DNA of 64,000 nucleotides from Micromonospora sp. C31 (GCF_018070575.1 NZ_JAGPXN010000003.1:124001-188000), one strand, 5' to 3'; shown: positions 37,255-45,491, numbered from the stretch's first letter. Program-made: numbers and translations. The notes: generated by a model from the sequence alone, not told the origin.

Positions 37255-37994
37255 GCCCGTGCACCCTCCGCCGCTCCCGGATCGCCGTCCGCGATCCACC
37301 CCAGCACCGCCCGGTCGCCCACCACGTCGCGCACCTCGAACCGCGCGAAGAGTTCCTCCGCGTACCACCCCTCGGTGGGGGTCCGCATGATCGCCGCCCG
37401 ATGCTCCGGGTGACGGTACGCGAACGCCACGAGGTCCGCCGGATCGCGCCACACGCTCACCGTGCCCTGCCAGCCCAGCGGGGCCTCGCCGACGCCGAAG
37501 CGGGCCAGCAGGCCGGGCGCGGCGTGCAGCGCGGCGGCCACCGGGGGGACCGCCCGCCAGAAGGTGACCGCCCGCCGTGGCCGCAGCCGGGCCCGGGTCA
37601 GCGCCAGCACCGGGCCGGTGACCCGGCCGCCGGGCGGCTCCCCGAACGGCCGGCGGCCCGACCACTCGCCCCGGCTGCTCAGCGGGCGCAGGTCGACCCG
37701 GACGGACGCGCGGGCGATCCGCGCCCAGGCACGCCCCACCGGCGAGGCGTCGAAACCGGCCGCGCCGGCGGGGGAGTCCCACGCGGTCAGGGCCGCCCAC
37801 CGGGTGAGATCGGCGTCGCCCGGCCCGAAGCCGGTGCCGGTCCCGGTGCCGAGCAGCTTGCCGAACCGTACGCCGGGCAGCGCGCGCAGCCGGCGGGGGT
37901 CGAGCGCCATCCGGGTGAGCGCCCTGGGCAGCGCGGCGCGGGAGGTGCGCCACACGTGCAGCGTGACCAGCTCCGGTACGTCGGTCCCGCTCAC
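37251..37994 (-). CDS. crtA: spheroidene monooxygenase-like (CrtA) protein
   Basis: 247 residues. The C-terminal half, with APLGWQGTVSVWRDPADLVAFAYRHPEHRAAI and GWYAEELFARFEV, is the CrtA signature; the N-terminal half is a ferredoxin-like monooxygenase domain. CrtA of purple bacteria puts a keto group at C-2 of methoxylated acyclic carotenoids. Here it may oxidise the CruF-hydrated end, or a different substrate. The start is a GTG inside the stop of a 37-codon ORF; GAGG is 11 bases upstream, so translation is probably coupled. Confidence 0.8.
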   Translation of the reverse strand: MSGTDVPELVTLHVWRTSRAALPRALTRMALDPRRLRALPGVRFGKLLGTGTGTGFGPGDADLTRWAALTAWDSPAGAAGFDASPVGRAWARIARASVRVDLRPLSSRGEWSGRRPFGEPPGGRVTGPVLALTRARLRPRRAVTFWRAVPPVAAALHAAPGLLARFGVGEAPLGWQGTVSVWRDPADLVAFAYRHPEHRAAIMRTPTEGWYAEELFARFEVRDVVGDRAVLGWIADGDPGAAEGARA

Positions 37995-38104
37995 GTCACC
38001 ACCACCTCGCTGCGCTCGACGGTGGTGCGAGGCATCCGCGTGCCGGTGGACGTGGGCTTGCCCGCGCTGCCGGGTCTCATGGTCTGTTCGCCCCGCTCGC
38101 TCAC
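37991..38104 (-). CDS. candidate 37-residue ORF bridging two operon genes
   Basis: A GTG inside the stop codon of the upstream small gene (overlap GTGA, 38104-38101) opens 37 codons ending in a TGA that overlaps the crtA GTG (37994-37991). The product would be V-S-E-R-G-E-Q-T-M-R at the start and MPRTTVERSEVVVT at the end, basic with no membrane segment. Exact 4-nt overlaps at both ends match the style of every other junction in this operon. It may be a genuine small protein or only a coupling device. Confidence 0.45.
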   Translation of the reverse strand: MSERGEQTMRPGSAGKPTSTGTRMPRTTVERSEVVVT

Positions 38105-38298
38105 GCCACCGCGGTCGGTACGCCGCCGGCCGCCCAGCTCTCGTCGTACGGCTCCAGGGTGGTGCCGACCAGGGTGCGCGGCGGGCGCGGGTGACCGACC
38201 GGGGCGACCCCGCCGATCACCTGTCCGGTGTACGCGCGGACGGCGTCGAGCACGTCCTGCACCGCCCGTACGTTCGGGTGTGGCTGCATGCCGGCCAT
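38101..38298 (-). CDS. small conserved-looking protein heading the carotenoid operon
   Basis: 65 residues, MAGMQPHPNVRAVQDVLDAVRAYTGQVIGGV followed by a Pro/Arg-rich segment and LEPYDESWAAGG. It has one amphipathic helix and no signal or membrane segment. GGGAAG lies just before the ATG at 38298 and nine bases before an alternative ATG at 38289. It is the first gene of the minus-strand run that leads through crtA to crtD. Function unknown. Confidence 0.6.
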   Translation of the reverse strand: MAGMQPHPNVRAVQDVLDAVRAYTGQVIGGVAPVGHPRPPRTLVGTTLEPYDESWAAGGVPTAVA

Positions 38299-38462
38299 TC
38301 TTCCCGGTACCTCCGTCGGCGGCTCAGCCGGCCGTGCCGCGCTCCGACCGGGCGGGCCGCGGCGGCGTACGCCCGGGAGTCGGACCTGCCGCGACGCCGC
38401 CCGACGTCCGCGCGCCACACGTTGCGTTTTCGTCGGCGGAAGGGTGTACTGTCAGCAGCAGT

Positions 38463-38499
38463 TAGAACGAGTGTTCGATTGCCTCGAACGCCCGTTCCA
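38463..38499. promoter_or_regulatory. two tandem SOS boxes (LexA sites)
   Basis: TAGAACGAGTGTTCGA (38463-38478) and TCGAACGCCCGTTCCA (38484-38499) both match the actinobacterial LexA box TCGAAC-N4-GTTCGA with intact GAAC and GTTC cores. Their starts are 21 bp apart, two helical turns, so two LexA dimers would bind one face. Upstream, TTGCGT (38422-38427) and TACTGT (38447-38452) are a plausible but widely spaced (19 bp) promoter. Confidence 0.85.
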
Positions 38500-38803
38500 A
38501 CAGACCCGGAGCGGTGTTTCGCGGCGCGGCTCCGGGCGGTGCGGCTCCGCGGGCCGCACCTGGGTCCCGGGCAGTCGCGAGTCCGGGCCCGTCAGGCAGG
38601 AGCGTCGCCCGCCGCCCACGACCCCCGGGCGGCGGGCGACGAACCCGCCGGGTAACGCCGGCCGGGTGTGGTGTGGGGAAGCATCCACACCCGGCCGGCC
38701 ACCCACCGGTGCGTCTTCCTCCGCACCACTCGACCCGGCGTCCCGCCGGCGGCCCAGGGCCGTCTCCGGGGCGGCGCCTCGGCCACGTGGAGGAGACAGT
38801 CCC
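38500..38803 (+). promoter_or_regulatory. long structured leader of the SOS mutasome operon
   Basis: About 300 nt without a recognisable gene separate the LexA boxes from the first coding region. A perfect 15-bp hairpin (38657-38671 with 38685-38699, 13-base loop) lies in its middle, and the ribosome site GGAGGAG is at its end (about 38790-38796). The hairpin has no T tract, so it is not a standard terminator; an attenuator, RNA-stability element or processing site is possible. Confidence 0.55.
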
Positions 38804-39253
38804 ATGCCGACCAACCCGGCTCAGGCACCGACGGTGCCGGCGCACGTGCTGCCGCACCGCACCCCCGCCCAGCTTCTCGCGGTGGCCCGGCGCGGGCTGG
38901 CCGAGGCCGCCCAGACCCGTCCCGACGGCCTCCGTTACGCGGCCGCCCACCTGGCCGCGCTCCGTGCTGCCGCGGCCGTGCTCGCCGCCCGGGCGCGTCC
39001 CGCCCCCGCCCGACGTCACCGGGTCACCAGCGTCTGGGTCCTGCTCTCCGGCGTCGCCCCCGAGCTGGACGAGTGGGCCCGGTTCTTCGCCCTCGGCGCC
39101 GGCAAGCGGGCCGCCGCCGAGGCCGGCATCCCACGGGTCGTGACCGCCCGGGAGGCCGACGACCTGCTGCGCTCCGCCGAGCAGTTCGTCACGGTCGTGG
39201 AGAACGCGCTCGGGGTGGCCCACCAACCGGCGCTCGACGGCCTCGCGGCCTGA
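38804..39253 (+). CDS. SAV_6107-family HEPN-domain protein
   Basis: 149 residues, all-helical, with RTPAQLLAVARRGLAEAAQTRPDGLRYAAAHLAALRAAAAVLAAR, then VWVLLSGVAPELDEWARFF and EADDLLRSAEQFVTVVENALG. This is the SAV_6107 type of HEPN domain, found beside actinobacterial imuA'/imuB/dnaE2 genes. HEPN proteins often bind or cut RNA, but the typical R-x4-6-H site is not obvious here. GGAGGAG precedes the ATG. It is the first gene after two LexA boxes and is likely damage-induced. Confidence 0.88.
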   Translation: MPTNPAQAPTVPAHVLPHRTPAQLLAVARRGLAEAAQTRPDGLRYAAAHLAALRAAAAVLAARARPAPARRHRVTSVWVLLSGVAPELDEWARFFALGAGKRAAAEAGIPRVVTAREADDLLRSAEQFVTVVENALGVAHQPALDGLAA

Positions 39254-39337
39254 CCGGGCCCCGCCATCCGGCGACCGGGCGTCCCGGGCACGCCCACACG
39301 CACGTCTGATCCGACAGCACGACGGGGGGTAGGTCCG

Positions 39338-40138
39338 ATGGCGGGCCGGATGGTGGTCGGTTCCGCCGCGCTGGCCGGTCTGGTGCGCCCGGCGAGCGCG
39401 CCGGACCCGGCGGGTGGTCACCGGGTGTTGCCGGTGGCCCCGGAGCTGACCGGGCTGCTGCCCAACCGGGGGTTGCGCAGGGGCAGCACGATCGCGGTCG
39501 CCACCGGCCAACCCCGGCGCAGTGGCGGCACCTCGCTGGTCCTGGCGCTGCTCGCCGAGGCGTCCCGGGCCGGCTCGTGGTGCGCCGTGGTCGGGGTCCC
39601 GACGTTCGGGGCGGGCGCCGCCGCCGAGTTGGGCATCGCCCTGGACCGGCTCGCCCTGGTGCCCCACCCGGGCCCGGAGTGGGCCACCGTCATCGCCGCG
39701 CTGATCGACGGGGTGGACGTCGTGGTCACCGCGGTGCCGACGGCGGTCTCGGCGTCGGTCGCCAACCGGCTGGCCGCCCGGGCCCGGCAGCGTGGCAGCG
39801 TCCTCGTCCCGTACGGGCGGTGGGACGGCGCGGACGTGACCCTCCAGGTGGTCCGGGGCGCCTGGGAGGGGCTCGGGCAGGGGCGGGGCCGGCTGCGCCG
39901 CCGCGAGGTCACCGTCTCCGCGCGGGGTCGCGGGGCCGCCGCCCGTCCGAAGGAGATCAAGGTCTGGCTGCCCGGGGACGGGCTCACCCGGGTGATTCCC
40001 CGCTCCGCTCCCGCCGCCGCCGTCTCCGTCACCGGCCGGTCGGCCGCCGGCCGGCTGCGCCCGGTCGGCCCGGCCGTCGCCTCTGCGTCCTCCGACCCGT
40101 CCCGTCGTGCCGCGCTCACCCTGGTCGGTCCCGCGTGA
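39338..40138 (+). CDS. imuA: ImuA'-like mutasome accessory protein
   Basis: 266 residues, distantly RecA/SulA-like: LPNRGLRRGSTIAVATGQPRRSGGTSLVLALLAEASRAGSWCAVVGVPTFGAGAAAELGIALDRLALVPHPGPEWATVIAALIDGVDVVV. A P-loop-like segment is altered (no Lys in the Walker position), as in ImuA proteins. The C terminus is Arg/Ala-rich and probably flexible. It should bind ImuB in the damage-bypass complex. GGGGGGTAGG precedes the ATG; the imuB start overlaps its stop (GTGA). Confidence 0.88.
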   Translation: MAGRMVVGSAALAGLVRPASAPDPAGGHRVLPVAPELTGLLPNRGLRRGSTIAVATGQPRRSGGTSLVLALLAEASRAGSWCAVVGVPTFGAGAAAELGIALDRLALVPHPGPEWATVIAALIDGVDVVVTAVPTAVSASVANRLAARARQRGSVLVPYGRWDGADVTLQVVRGAWEGLGQGRGRLRRREVTVSARGRGAAARPKEIKVWLPGDGLTRVIPRSAPAAAVSVTGRSAAGRLRPVGPAVASASSDPSRRAALTLVGPA

Positions 40139-41697
40139 CCGCCGCGCCCGCGCGCACCCTGTTGCTCTGGTGCCCGGACTGGCCGGTGCTCGCCGCGGAG
40201 ATCGTCGACGGGGTGCCGGCCACCGGTCCGGTCGCCGTGCTGCACGCCAACCGGGTGGTCGCCTGCTCCGAGCGGTCCCGCGCCGAGGGCGTGCGCCGGG
40301 GGCTGCGCAAACGGGAGGCCCAGGGCCGCTGCCCGCAGCTCACCGCCGTCGAGTACGACCCCGGGCGCGACGCCCGGGCGTTCGAACCGGTGGTCGCCGC
40401 CGTCGAGGAACTGGTCGCCGGCGTCGAGGTGGTACGCCCCGGCGCGTGCGCGGTGGCCGCCAGGGGGCCGAGCCGCTACCTCGGGGGCGAGGAGGTGGCC
40501 GCCGAGCGGATCGTCGAGCACGTCGCCCAGACCTGCGCGGTGGAGAGCCAGGTCGGCATCGCCGACGGGGTCTTCGCCGCCGGGCTGGCCGCCCGCGACG
40601 GACGGGTCGTGCCACCCGGCGGGACACCGGGGTTCCTCGCCGACCTGCCGGTCGAGGCGCTCGGCCGTCCCGCCCTGGCCGACCTGCTGCGCCGGCTCGG
40701 CGTACGCACCCTGGGTGACTTCGCCGCGCTGCCCGCCGGCGACGTGCTGGCCCGGTTCGGCTTCGACGGCGCGCTGGCCCACCGGCTGGCGGCCGGGCGC
40801 GACCACCGACCGCTCGCGGTCCGGCGGCCCCCGGTCGACCTCGCGGTCGCCGCCGACCACGACGAGCCGCTCGACCGGGTCGACGCGGCGGCCTTCGCCG
40901 CCCGGACGTTGGCCGAACGGCTGCACGACCGGCTCGCCGCGCACGGGCTGGCCTGCACCCGGCTCGGCATCGAGGCGGTCACGGCACACGGCCAGGAACT
41001 GCACCGGGTCTGGCGGCACGACGGGCTGCTCACCGCCGCGGCCATCGCCGACCGGGTGCGCTGGCAGCTCGACGGCTGGCTCTCCGGCAGCACCGGCCGG
41101 GCGGGCACCCACCCGACCCGCCCGACGGCGGGCATCATCCGGCTGCGGCTGGTCCCGGACGGGGTGGTCGCGCAGGCCGGTCTGCAACCCGGCCTGTGGG
41201 GGGAGACCGGCGAGGAACGGGAACGGGCGCACCGGGCGTTGAGCCGGGTACAGGGCATCCTCGGTCCCGAGGCGGTGGTCACCGCGGTGCTCGGCGGCGG
41301 GCGTTCCCCGGCCGACCAGGTGCGCCTGGTGCCGTGGGGCGACGAGCGCCTTCCGGCCCGGCCCGTCCCGCCGCCCTGGCCGGGCCGGCTGCCGCCGCCC
41401 GCGCCGGCCGTGGTGCTGCCCGAGCCGCTCGCCGCGGTCGTGCACGACGCCGCCGGCGAACCGGTCGAGGTCAGTGCGCGGCTCCAGGTCAGCGCCGAGC
41501 CGGTCCGGCTGACCGTGGGCGCCGCCCGGCCGGTCGAGATCGCCGGCTGGGCCGGCCCGTGGCCGGTCGACGAGCGCTGGTGGGTGCCGGCCGAGGCCCG
41601 TCGCCGGGCCCGGTTCCAGGTCTGCCTGGCCGACGGTACGGCCCTGCTGCTCGCCGTCGAGGCCGGGCGCTGGCTGGTGGAGGCGATCTATGACTGA
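40135..41697 (+). CDS. imuB: ImuB, Y-family polymerase-like mutasome protein
   Basis: 520 residues of Y-family layout. Where DinB has D-x-D-x-F-F this protein has CPDWPVLAAE, and the downstream SxDE box is also missing, so it is a non-catalytic Y polymerase as expected for ImuB. PSRYLGGEEVAAERIVE, IGIADGVFAAGLAA-type palm residues and LADLLRRLGVRTLGDFAALP (helix-hairpin-helix) are kept. ImuB links DnaE2 to the sliding clamp; I could not identify an exact clamp-binding peptide. GTG start in the imuA stop codon. Confidence 0.9.
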   Translation: MTAAPARTLLLWCPDWPVLAAEIVDGVPATGPVAVLHANRVVACSERSRAEGVRRGLRKREAQGRCPQLTAVEYDPGRDARAFEPVVAAVEELVAGVEVVRPGACAVAARGPSRYLGGEEVAAERIVEHVAQTCAVESQVGIADGVFAAGLAARDGRVVPPGGTPGFLADLPVEALGRPALADLLRRLGVRTLGDFAALPAGDVLARFGFDGALAHRLAAGRDHRPLAVRRPPVDLAVAADHDEPLDRVDAAAFAARTLAERLHDRLAAHGLACTRLGIEAVTAHGQELHRVWRHDGLLTAAAIADRVRWQLDGWLSGSTGRAGTHPTRPTAGIIRLRLVPDGVVAQAGLQPGLWGETGEERERAHRALSRVQGILGPEAVVTAVLGGGRSPADQVRLVPWGDERLPARPVPPPWPGRLPPPAPAVVLPEPLAAVVHDAAGEPVEVSARLQVSAEPVRLTVGAARPVEIAGWAGPWPVDERWWVPAEARRRARFQVCLADGTALLLAVEAGRWLVEAIYD

Positions 41698-41923
41698 GCG
41701 CCCGCCCACGGTCACGACGTGGCGGTCGGGTCGGTGCGGTGCCGTGTCGACGGGGCGGCTCGGGCGCGCTGGCACCGCACCGGAGCGCCGTCCGGCACTG
41801 TCGAGCTGCCCCGTTCGTGAGACCACCGACCACCGGCTGCCGGGTCCTGGCGAGAGCCTGCCCCTCCAGGGGCCGAAATCGTCCAAGATCTCTCCGGTCG
41901 TCGGTACGGAGGGGCTCCGGTGA
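41690..41923 (+). CDS. candidate small ORF between imuB and dnaE2
   Basis: 77 codons filling the 222-nt gap between imuB and dnaE2. Its ATG overlaps the imuB end by eight bases, and its TGA overlaps the dnaE2 GTG by four. Composition is Arg/Pro/Ser/Thr-rich with no helix-forming core, and codon use is more mixed than in neighbours, so protein coding is uncertain. It could serve to carry ribosomes from imuB to dnaE2, although dnaE2 has its own GGAGGGG. Confidence 0.3.
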   Translation: MTERPPTVTTWRSGRCGAVSTGRLGRAGTAPERRPALSSCPVRETTDHRLPGPGESLPLQGPKSSKISPVVGTEGLR

Positions 41924-44900
41924 GCTTCCACAACCCGAAGCTGCCCTGGTTGGAGCTGGAAAATCTGCTCTCCGGCCGGGGAGCAGGCACCGGACGATCA
42001 ACCCCGAACCGGTCGGGTGCGGGCCCGGGTGGATCGGGTGCGGACCGGTGGAGTGAAGGCCGGTCGGGTGCGGGCCCGGGTGGATCGGGTTCGGGCCGGT
42101 CGGGTGAAGGACTGCCGGGGGAGGGGCTGGCCGGCGGGGCGGGCGGCCGGGTGCGCGACGAGCGGCACCTGCACGTGGTCGACCCGCTGGCCGTGGACGC
42201 CGACGGCGGCGACTCTCCCGCCTGGAGCCGCCGGCGGGAGCACTACCAGCCGCCCGAGGTGGCCCGTCCCGCCGACGCGGTGCCGTACGCCGAGCTGCAC
42301 GCGCACACCAACTTCAGCTTCCTCGACGGTGCCAGCCACCCGGAGGAGCTGGCCGAGGAGGCGGCCCGGCTGGGACTCACCGCGCTGGCCGTCACCGATC
42401 ACGACGGCTTCTACGGGGTGGTGCGCTTCGCCGAGGCGGCCCGCGCACTGCACCTGCCGACCGTCTTCGGCGCCGAACTCTCCCTGGACCTGCCCGGCCC
42501 GCAGAACGGCGAGCCCGACCCACTGGGGCGGCACCTGCTGCTGCTCGCCCACGGCCACGAGGGGTACGCCCGACTGGCGTCGACCATCGCCCGTGCCCAG
42601 TTGCGCGGCGGGGAGAAGGGCCGCCCGGTCTACGGCGACCTGGAGCAGGTCGCCGCCGAACTGCGCGACCACGTGCTGGTGCTCACCGGCTGCCGCAAGG
42701 GGCACGTGCCGTCGGCGCTGCTCACCGAGGGGATGGCCGCGGCGGCCCGCGAGCTGGAACGGCTCACCGCCCTGTTCGGCGCGGAGACGGTGGCGGTGGA
42801 GCTGACCGACCACGGGCATCCGGTCGACGCCGACCGCAACGACGCGCTCGCCGAGCTGGCGGCGGCGGCCGGCCTGCCCACGGTGGCCACCAACAACGTG
42901 CACTACGCCACCCCCGGCCGGCGGCGGCTGGCGACCACCGTGGCCGCCGTACGGGCCCGGCGCAGCCTGGACGAGATCGACGGCTGGCTGCCCGCGGCCG
43001 GCACCGCCCACCTGCGCGGCGGCGCCGAGATGGCGGCCCGGTTCGCCGCCTACCCCGGCGCGGTGGCGCGGGCCGCCGAGTTCGGCGCCGAGCTCGCCTT
43101 CGACCTCCAACTCGTCGCGCCCCGGTTGCCGGCGTACCCGGTGCCGCCCGGGCACACCGAGATGAGCTGGCTGCGCCACCTGACCCACGCCGGCGCCCGC
43201 GAGCGCTACGGCCCGCCCGAGGCGCACCCGAGGGCGTACGCGCAGCTCGACCACGAGCTGAACATGATCGAGGAGCTGGGCTTCCCCGGCTACTTCCTGG
43301 TGGTCTACGACATCGTCACGTTCTGCCGCGAGCAGGACATCTACTGCCAGGGGCGGGGCTCGGCGGCCAACTCGGCGGTCTGCTACGCGCTGCGGATCAC
43401 CAACGTGGACGCCGTCCGGCACCGGCTGCTCTTCGAGCGCTTCCTCGCCCCGGAGCGCGACGGCCCGCCGGACATCGACGTGGACATCGAGTCCGACCGC
43501 CGCGAGGAGGTGATCCAGCACGTCTACGCCCGCTACGGCCGGGAGCACACCGCACAGGTCGCCAACGTCATCTCCTACCGGCCCCGCTCGGCGGTGCGCG
43601 ACGTGGCCAAGGCGTTCGGGTTCTCGCCCGGCCAGCAGGACGCCTGGAGCAAGCAGATCGACCGCTGGGGTTCCGTGGCGTCCGTCGACGTGGCGGACAT
43701 CCCCGAGCAGGTGGTCGCGTACGCCAACGAGTTGCAGACGTTTCCCCGGCACCTGGGCATCCACTCCGGCGGCATGGTGATCTGCGACCGGCCGGTGATC
43801 GAGGTGTGTCCGGTGGAGTGGGGGCGGATGCCGGGTCGCAGCGTGCTCCAGTGGGACAAGGACGACTGCGCCGCCGTCGGCCTGGTCAAGTTCGACCTGC
43901 TCGGGCTCGGCATGCTCTCCGCGCTGCACTACGGCTACGACATGATCGGGATGAGCCTGGACCTCGGCGACATGACGCTGGACGACCCCGAGGTCTACGA
44001 CATGCTCTGCCGGGCCGACTCGGTCGGGGTGTTCCAGGTGGAGAGCCGCGCCCAGATGGCCACCCTGCCCCGGCTGAAGCCCCGCGAGTTCTACGACCTG
44101 GTGGTCGAGGTGGCACTGATCCGGCCCGGCCCGATCCAGGGCGGCTCGGTGCACCCGTACATCCGGCGCAAGAACGGTCAGGAGCCGGTGACCTACCCGC
44201 ACCCGCTGATGCGCAACGCGCTGGAGAAGACCCTCGGCGTGCCGCTGTTCCAGGAGCAGCTGATGCAGCTCGCCATCGACCTGGCGGGCTTCGACGCGGC
44301 GGGGGCCGACCAGCTGCGCCGGGCGATGGGCGCCAAGCGTTCCGCCGAGCGGATGGCCCGCATCGCCGACCGGCTCTACGCGGGCATGGCCGGGCGGGGC
44401 ATCACCGGCGAGCTGGCCGACGACGTCTACCGCAAGCTCTCCGCGTTCGCCAGCTACGGCTTCCCGGAGAGCCACGCGATGAGCTTCGCCTACCTGGTCT
44501 ATGCCAGCTCCTGGCTCAAGCGCTACCACCCGGGGCCCTTCCTGGCCGCGCTGCTCAACGCCCAGCCGATGGGCTTCTACTCGCCGCAGACGCTGGTCGA
44601 CGACGCCCGCCGGCACGGGGTGGAGGTGCGCCGGCCGGACATCAACGCCAGCGGCGCCATGGCGGTGCTGGAGTCCACCCCGCAGACCCGGTGGGGCAGC
44701 GCGCCGGGGGAGCCGCCGCACGCGTGGGGGCTGGACGGGCCGGCCGTGCGGCTCGGGCTCTCCGGCGTGCGTACCCTCGGCGACGGGGTGGCCGAGCGGA
44801 TCGAGGCGGAACGGGCGGCGCGCGGGCCGTACCGCGACATGCCCGACCTGGCCCGGCGGGCCGGGCTGTCCGCCGCGCAGCTGGAGGCGCTGGCCACCGC

Positions 44901-45441
44901 GGACGCCTTCGCCTGCTTCGGGCTGTCCCGGCGGGAGGCCCTCTGGGCCGCCGGCGCGGCGGCCCAGGACCGGCCGGGCCGGCTGCCGGGCACGGTGACC
45001 GGCGCGACCGCGCCGACCCTGCCCGGGATGGAGGCGGTGGAGCGGCTGGTCGCCGACGTCTGGGCGACCGGGTTGTCGCCGGAGAGCCACCCGGTCAGCT
45101 TCATCCGGCCCCGGCTCGACGCCCTCGGCGCGGTGCCGATCGCCCGGCTCGGCCGGGTGGAGCCGGGTCGGCGTATCCGGGTCGGCGGGATCGTCACCCA
45201 CCGGCAGCGGCCGGCGACCGCCGGCGGGGTCACCTTCCTCAACCTGGAGGACGAGACGGGGATGCTCAACGTCACCTGCTCCCCGGGCCTGTGGCAGCGC
45301 TACCGGCGGGTGGCCCGCACGAGCGCCGCACTGGTGGTGCGGGGGCGGTTGCAGCGGCACGAGGGAGTGATCAGCCTCACTGCCGACCGGCTGGACGCCA
45401 TCGAACCGCCGGTCAGCCCGGCCTCGCGCGACTTCCGCTGA
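41920..45441 (+). CDS. dnaE2: error-prone DNA polymerase III alpha subunit DnaE2
   Basis: 1173 residues. The conserved N-terminal FHNPKLPWLELENLL is followed by a Gly/Ser-rich insertion (about 21-78), a PHP domain from about 122 (YAELHAHTNFSFLDGASHPEELA), the palm with QGRGSAANSAVCYALRITNVDA and PDIDVDIESDRREEVIQHVYARYG, PLFQEQLMQLAIDLAGF, and an OB fold near the C terminus (RIRVGGIVTHRQRPATAGGVTFLNLEDETG). It copies past DNA damage and causes most damage-induced mutation in actinobacteria together with ImuA' and ImuB. GTG start with GGAGGGG upstream; regulated through the LexA boxes 3.4 kb upstream. Confidence 0.95.
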   Translation: MSFHNPKLPWLELENLLSGRGAGTGRSTPNRSGAGPGGSGADRWSEGRSGAGPGGSGSGRSGEGLPGEGLAGGAGGRVRDERHLHVVDPLAVDADGGDSPAWSRRREHYQPPEVARPADAVPYAELHAHTNFSFLDGASHPEELAEEAARLGLTALAVTDHDGFYGVVRFAEAARALHLPTVFGAELSLDLPGPQNGEPDPLGRHLLLLAHGHEGYARLASTIARAQLRGGEKGRPVYGDLEQVAAELRDHVLVLTGCRKGHVPSALLTEGMAAAARELERLTALFGAETVAVELTDHGHPVDADRNDALAELAAAAGLPTVATNNVHYATPGRRRLATTVAAVRARRSLDEIDGWLPAAGTAHLRGGAEMAARFAAYPGAVARAAEFGAELAFDLQLVAPRLPAYPVPPGHTEMSWLRHLTHAGARERYGPPEAHPRAYAQLDHELNMIEELGFPGYFLVVYDIVTFCREQDIYCQGRGSAANSAVCYALRITNVDAVRHRLLFERFLAPERDGPPDIDVDIESDRREEVIQHVYARYGREHTAQVANVISYRPRSAVRDVAKAFGFSPGQQDAWSKQIDRWGSVASVDVADIPEQVVAYANELQTFPRHLGIHSGGMVICDRPVIEVCPVEWGRMPGRSVLQWDKDDCAAVGLVKFDLLGLGMLSALHYGYDMIGMSLDLGDMTLDDPEVYDMLCRADSVGVFQVESRAQMATLPRLKPREFYDLVVEVALIRPGPIQGGSVHPYIRRKNGQEPVTYPHPLMRNALEKTLGVPLFQEQLMQLAIDLAGFDAAGADQLRRAMGAKRSAERMARIADRLYAGMAGRGITGELADDVYRKLSAFASYGFPESHAMSFAYLVYASSWLKRYHPGPFLAALLNAQPMGFYSPQTLVDDARRHGVEVRRPDINASGAMAVLESTPQTRWGSAPGEPPHAWGLDGPAVRLGLSGVRTLGDGVAERIEAERAARGPYRDMPDLARRAGLSAAQLEALATADAFACFGLSRREALWAAGAAAQDRPGRLPGTVTGATAPTLPGMEAVERLVADVWATGLSPESHPVSFIRPRLDALGAVPIARLGRVEPGRRIRVGGIVTHRQRPATAGGVTFLNLEDETGMLNVTCSPGLWQRYRRVARTSAALVVRGRLQRHEGVISLTADRLDAIEPPVSPASRDFR
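42009..42110 (+). repeat. 51-bp in-frame tandem duplication within dnaE2
   Basis: The segment from 42009 recurs from 42060, a 51-bp (17-codon) offset with the first 34 bp nearly identical. It encodes SGAGPGGSGADRWSEGR then SGAGPGGSGSGRSGEGL, lengthening the linker between the N-terminal peptide and the PHP domain. Confidence 0.85.
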
Positions 45442-45491
45442 CGGCAGTGATCCACATTACGGTTTTCCGCGCCCGATGGAGGGACACTCCA

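Noticed and set aside
38657..38699. Intrinsic terminator upstream of the HEPN gene
   Set aside because: No T tract and no coding gene ends before it on this strand, so I list it as a leader structure instead.
41998..45360. 1120-codon minus-strand frame opposite dnaE2
   Set aside because: Composition of a mirror frame (His/Arg/Gly/Val runs) and no motif; dnaE2 on the plus strand is unmistakable.
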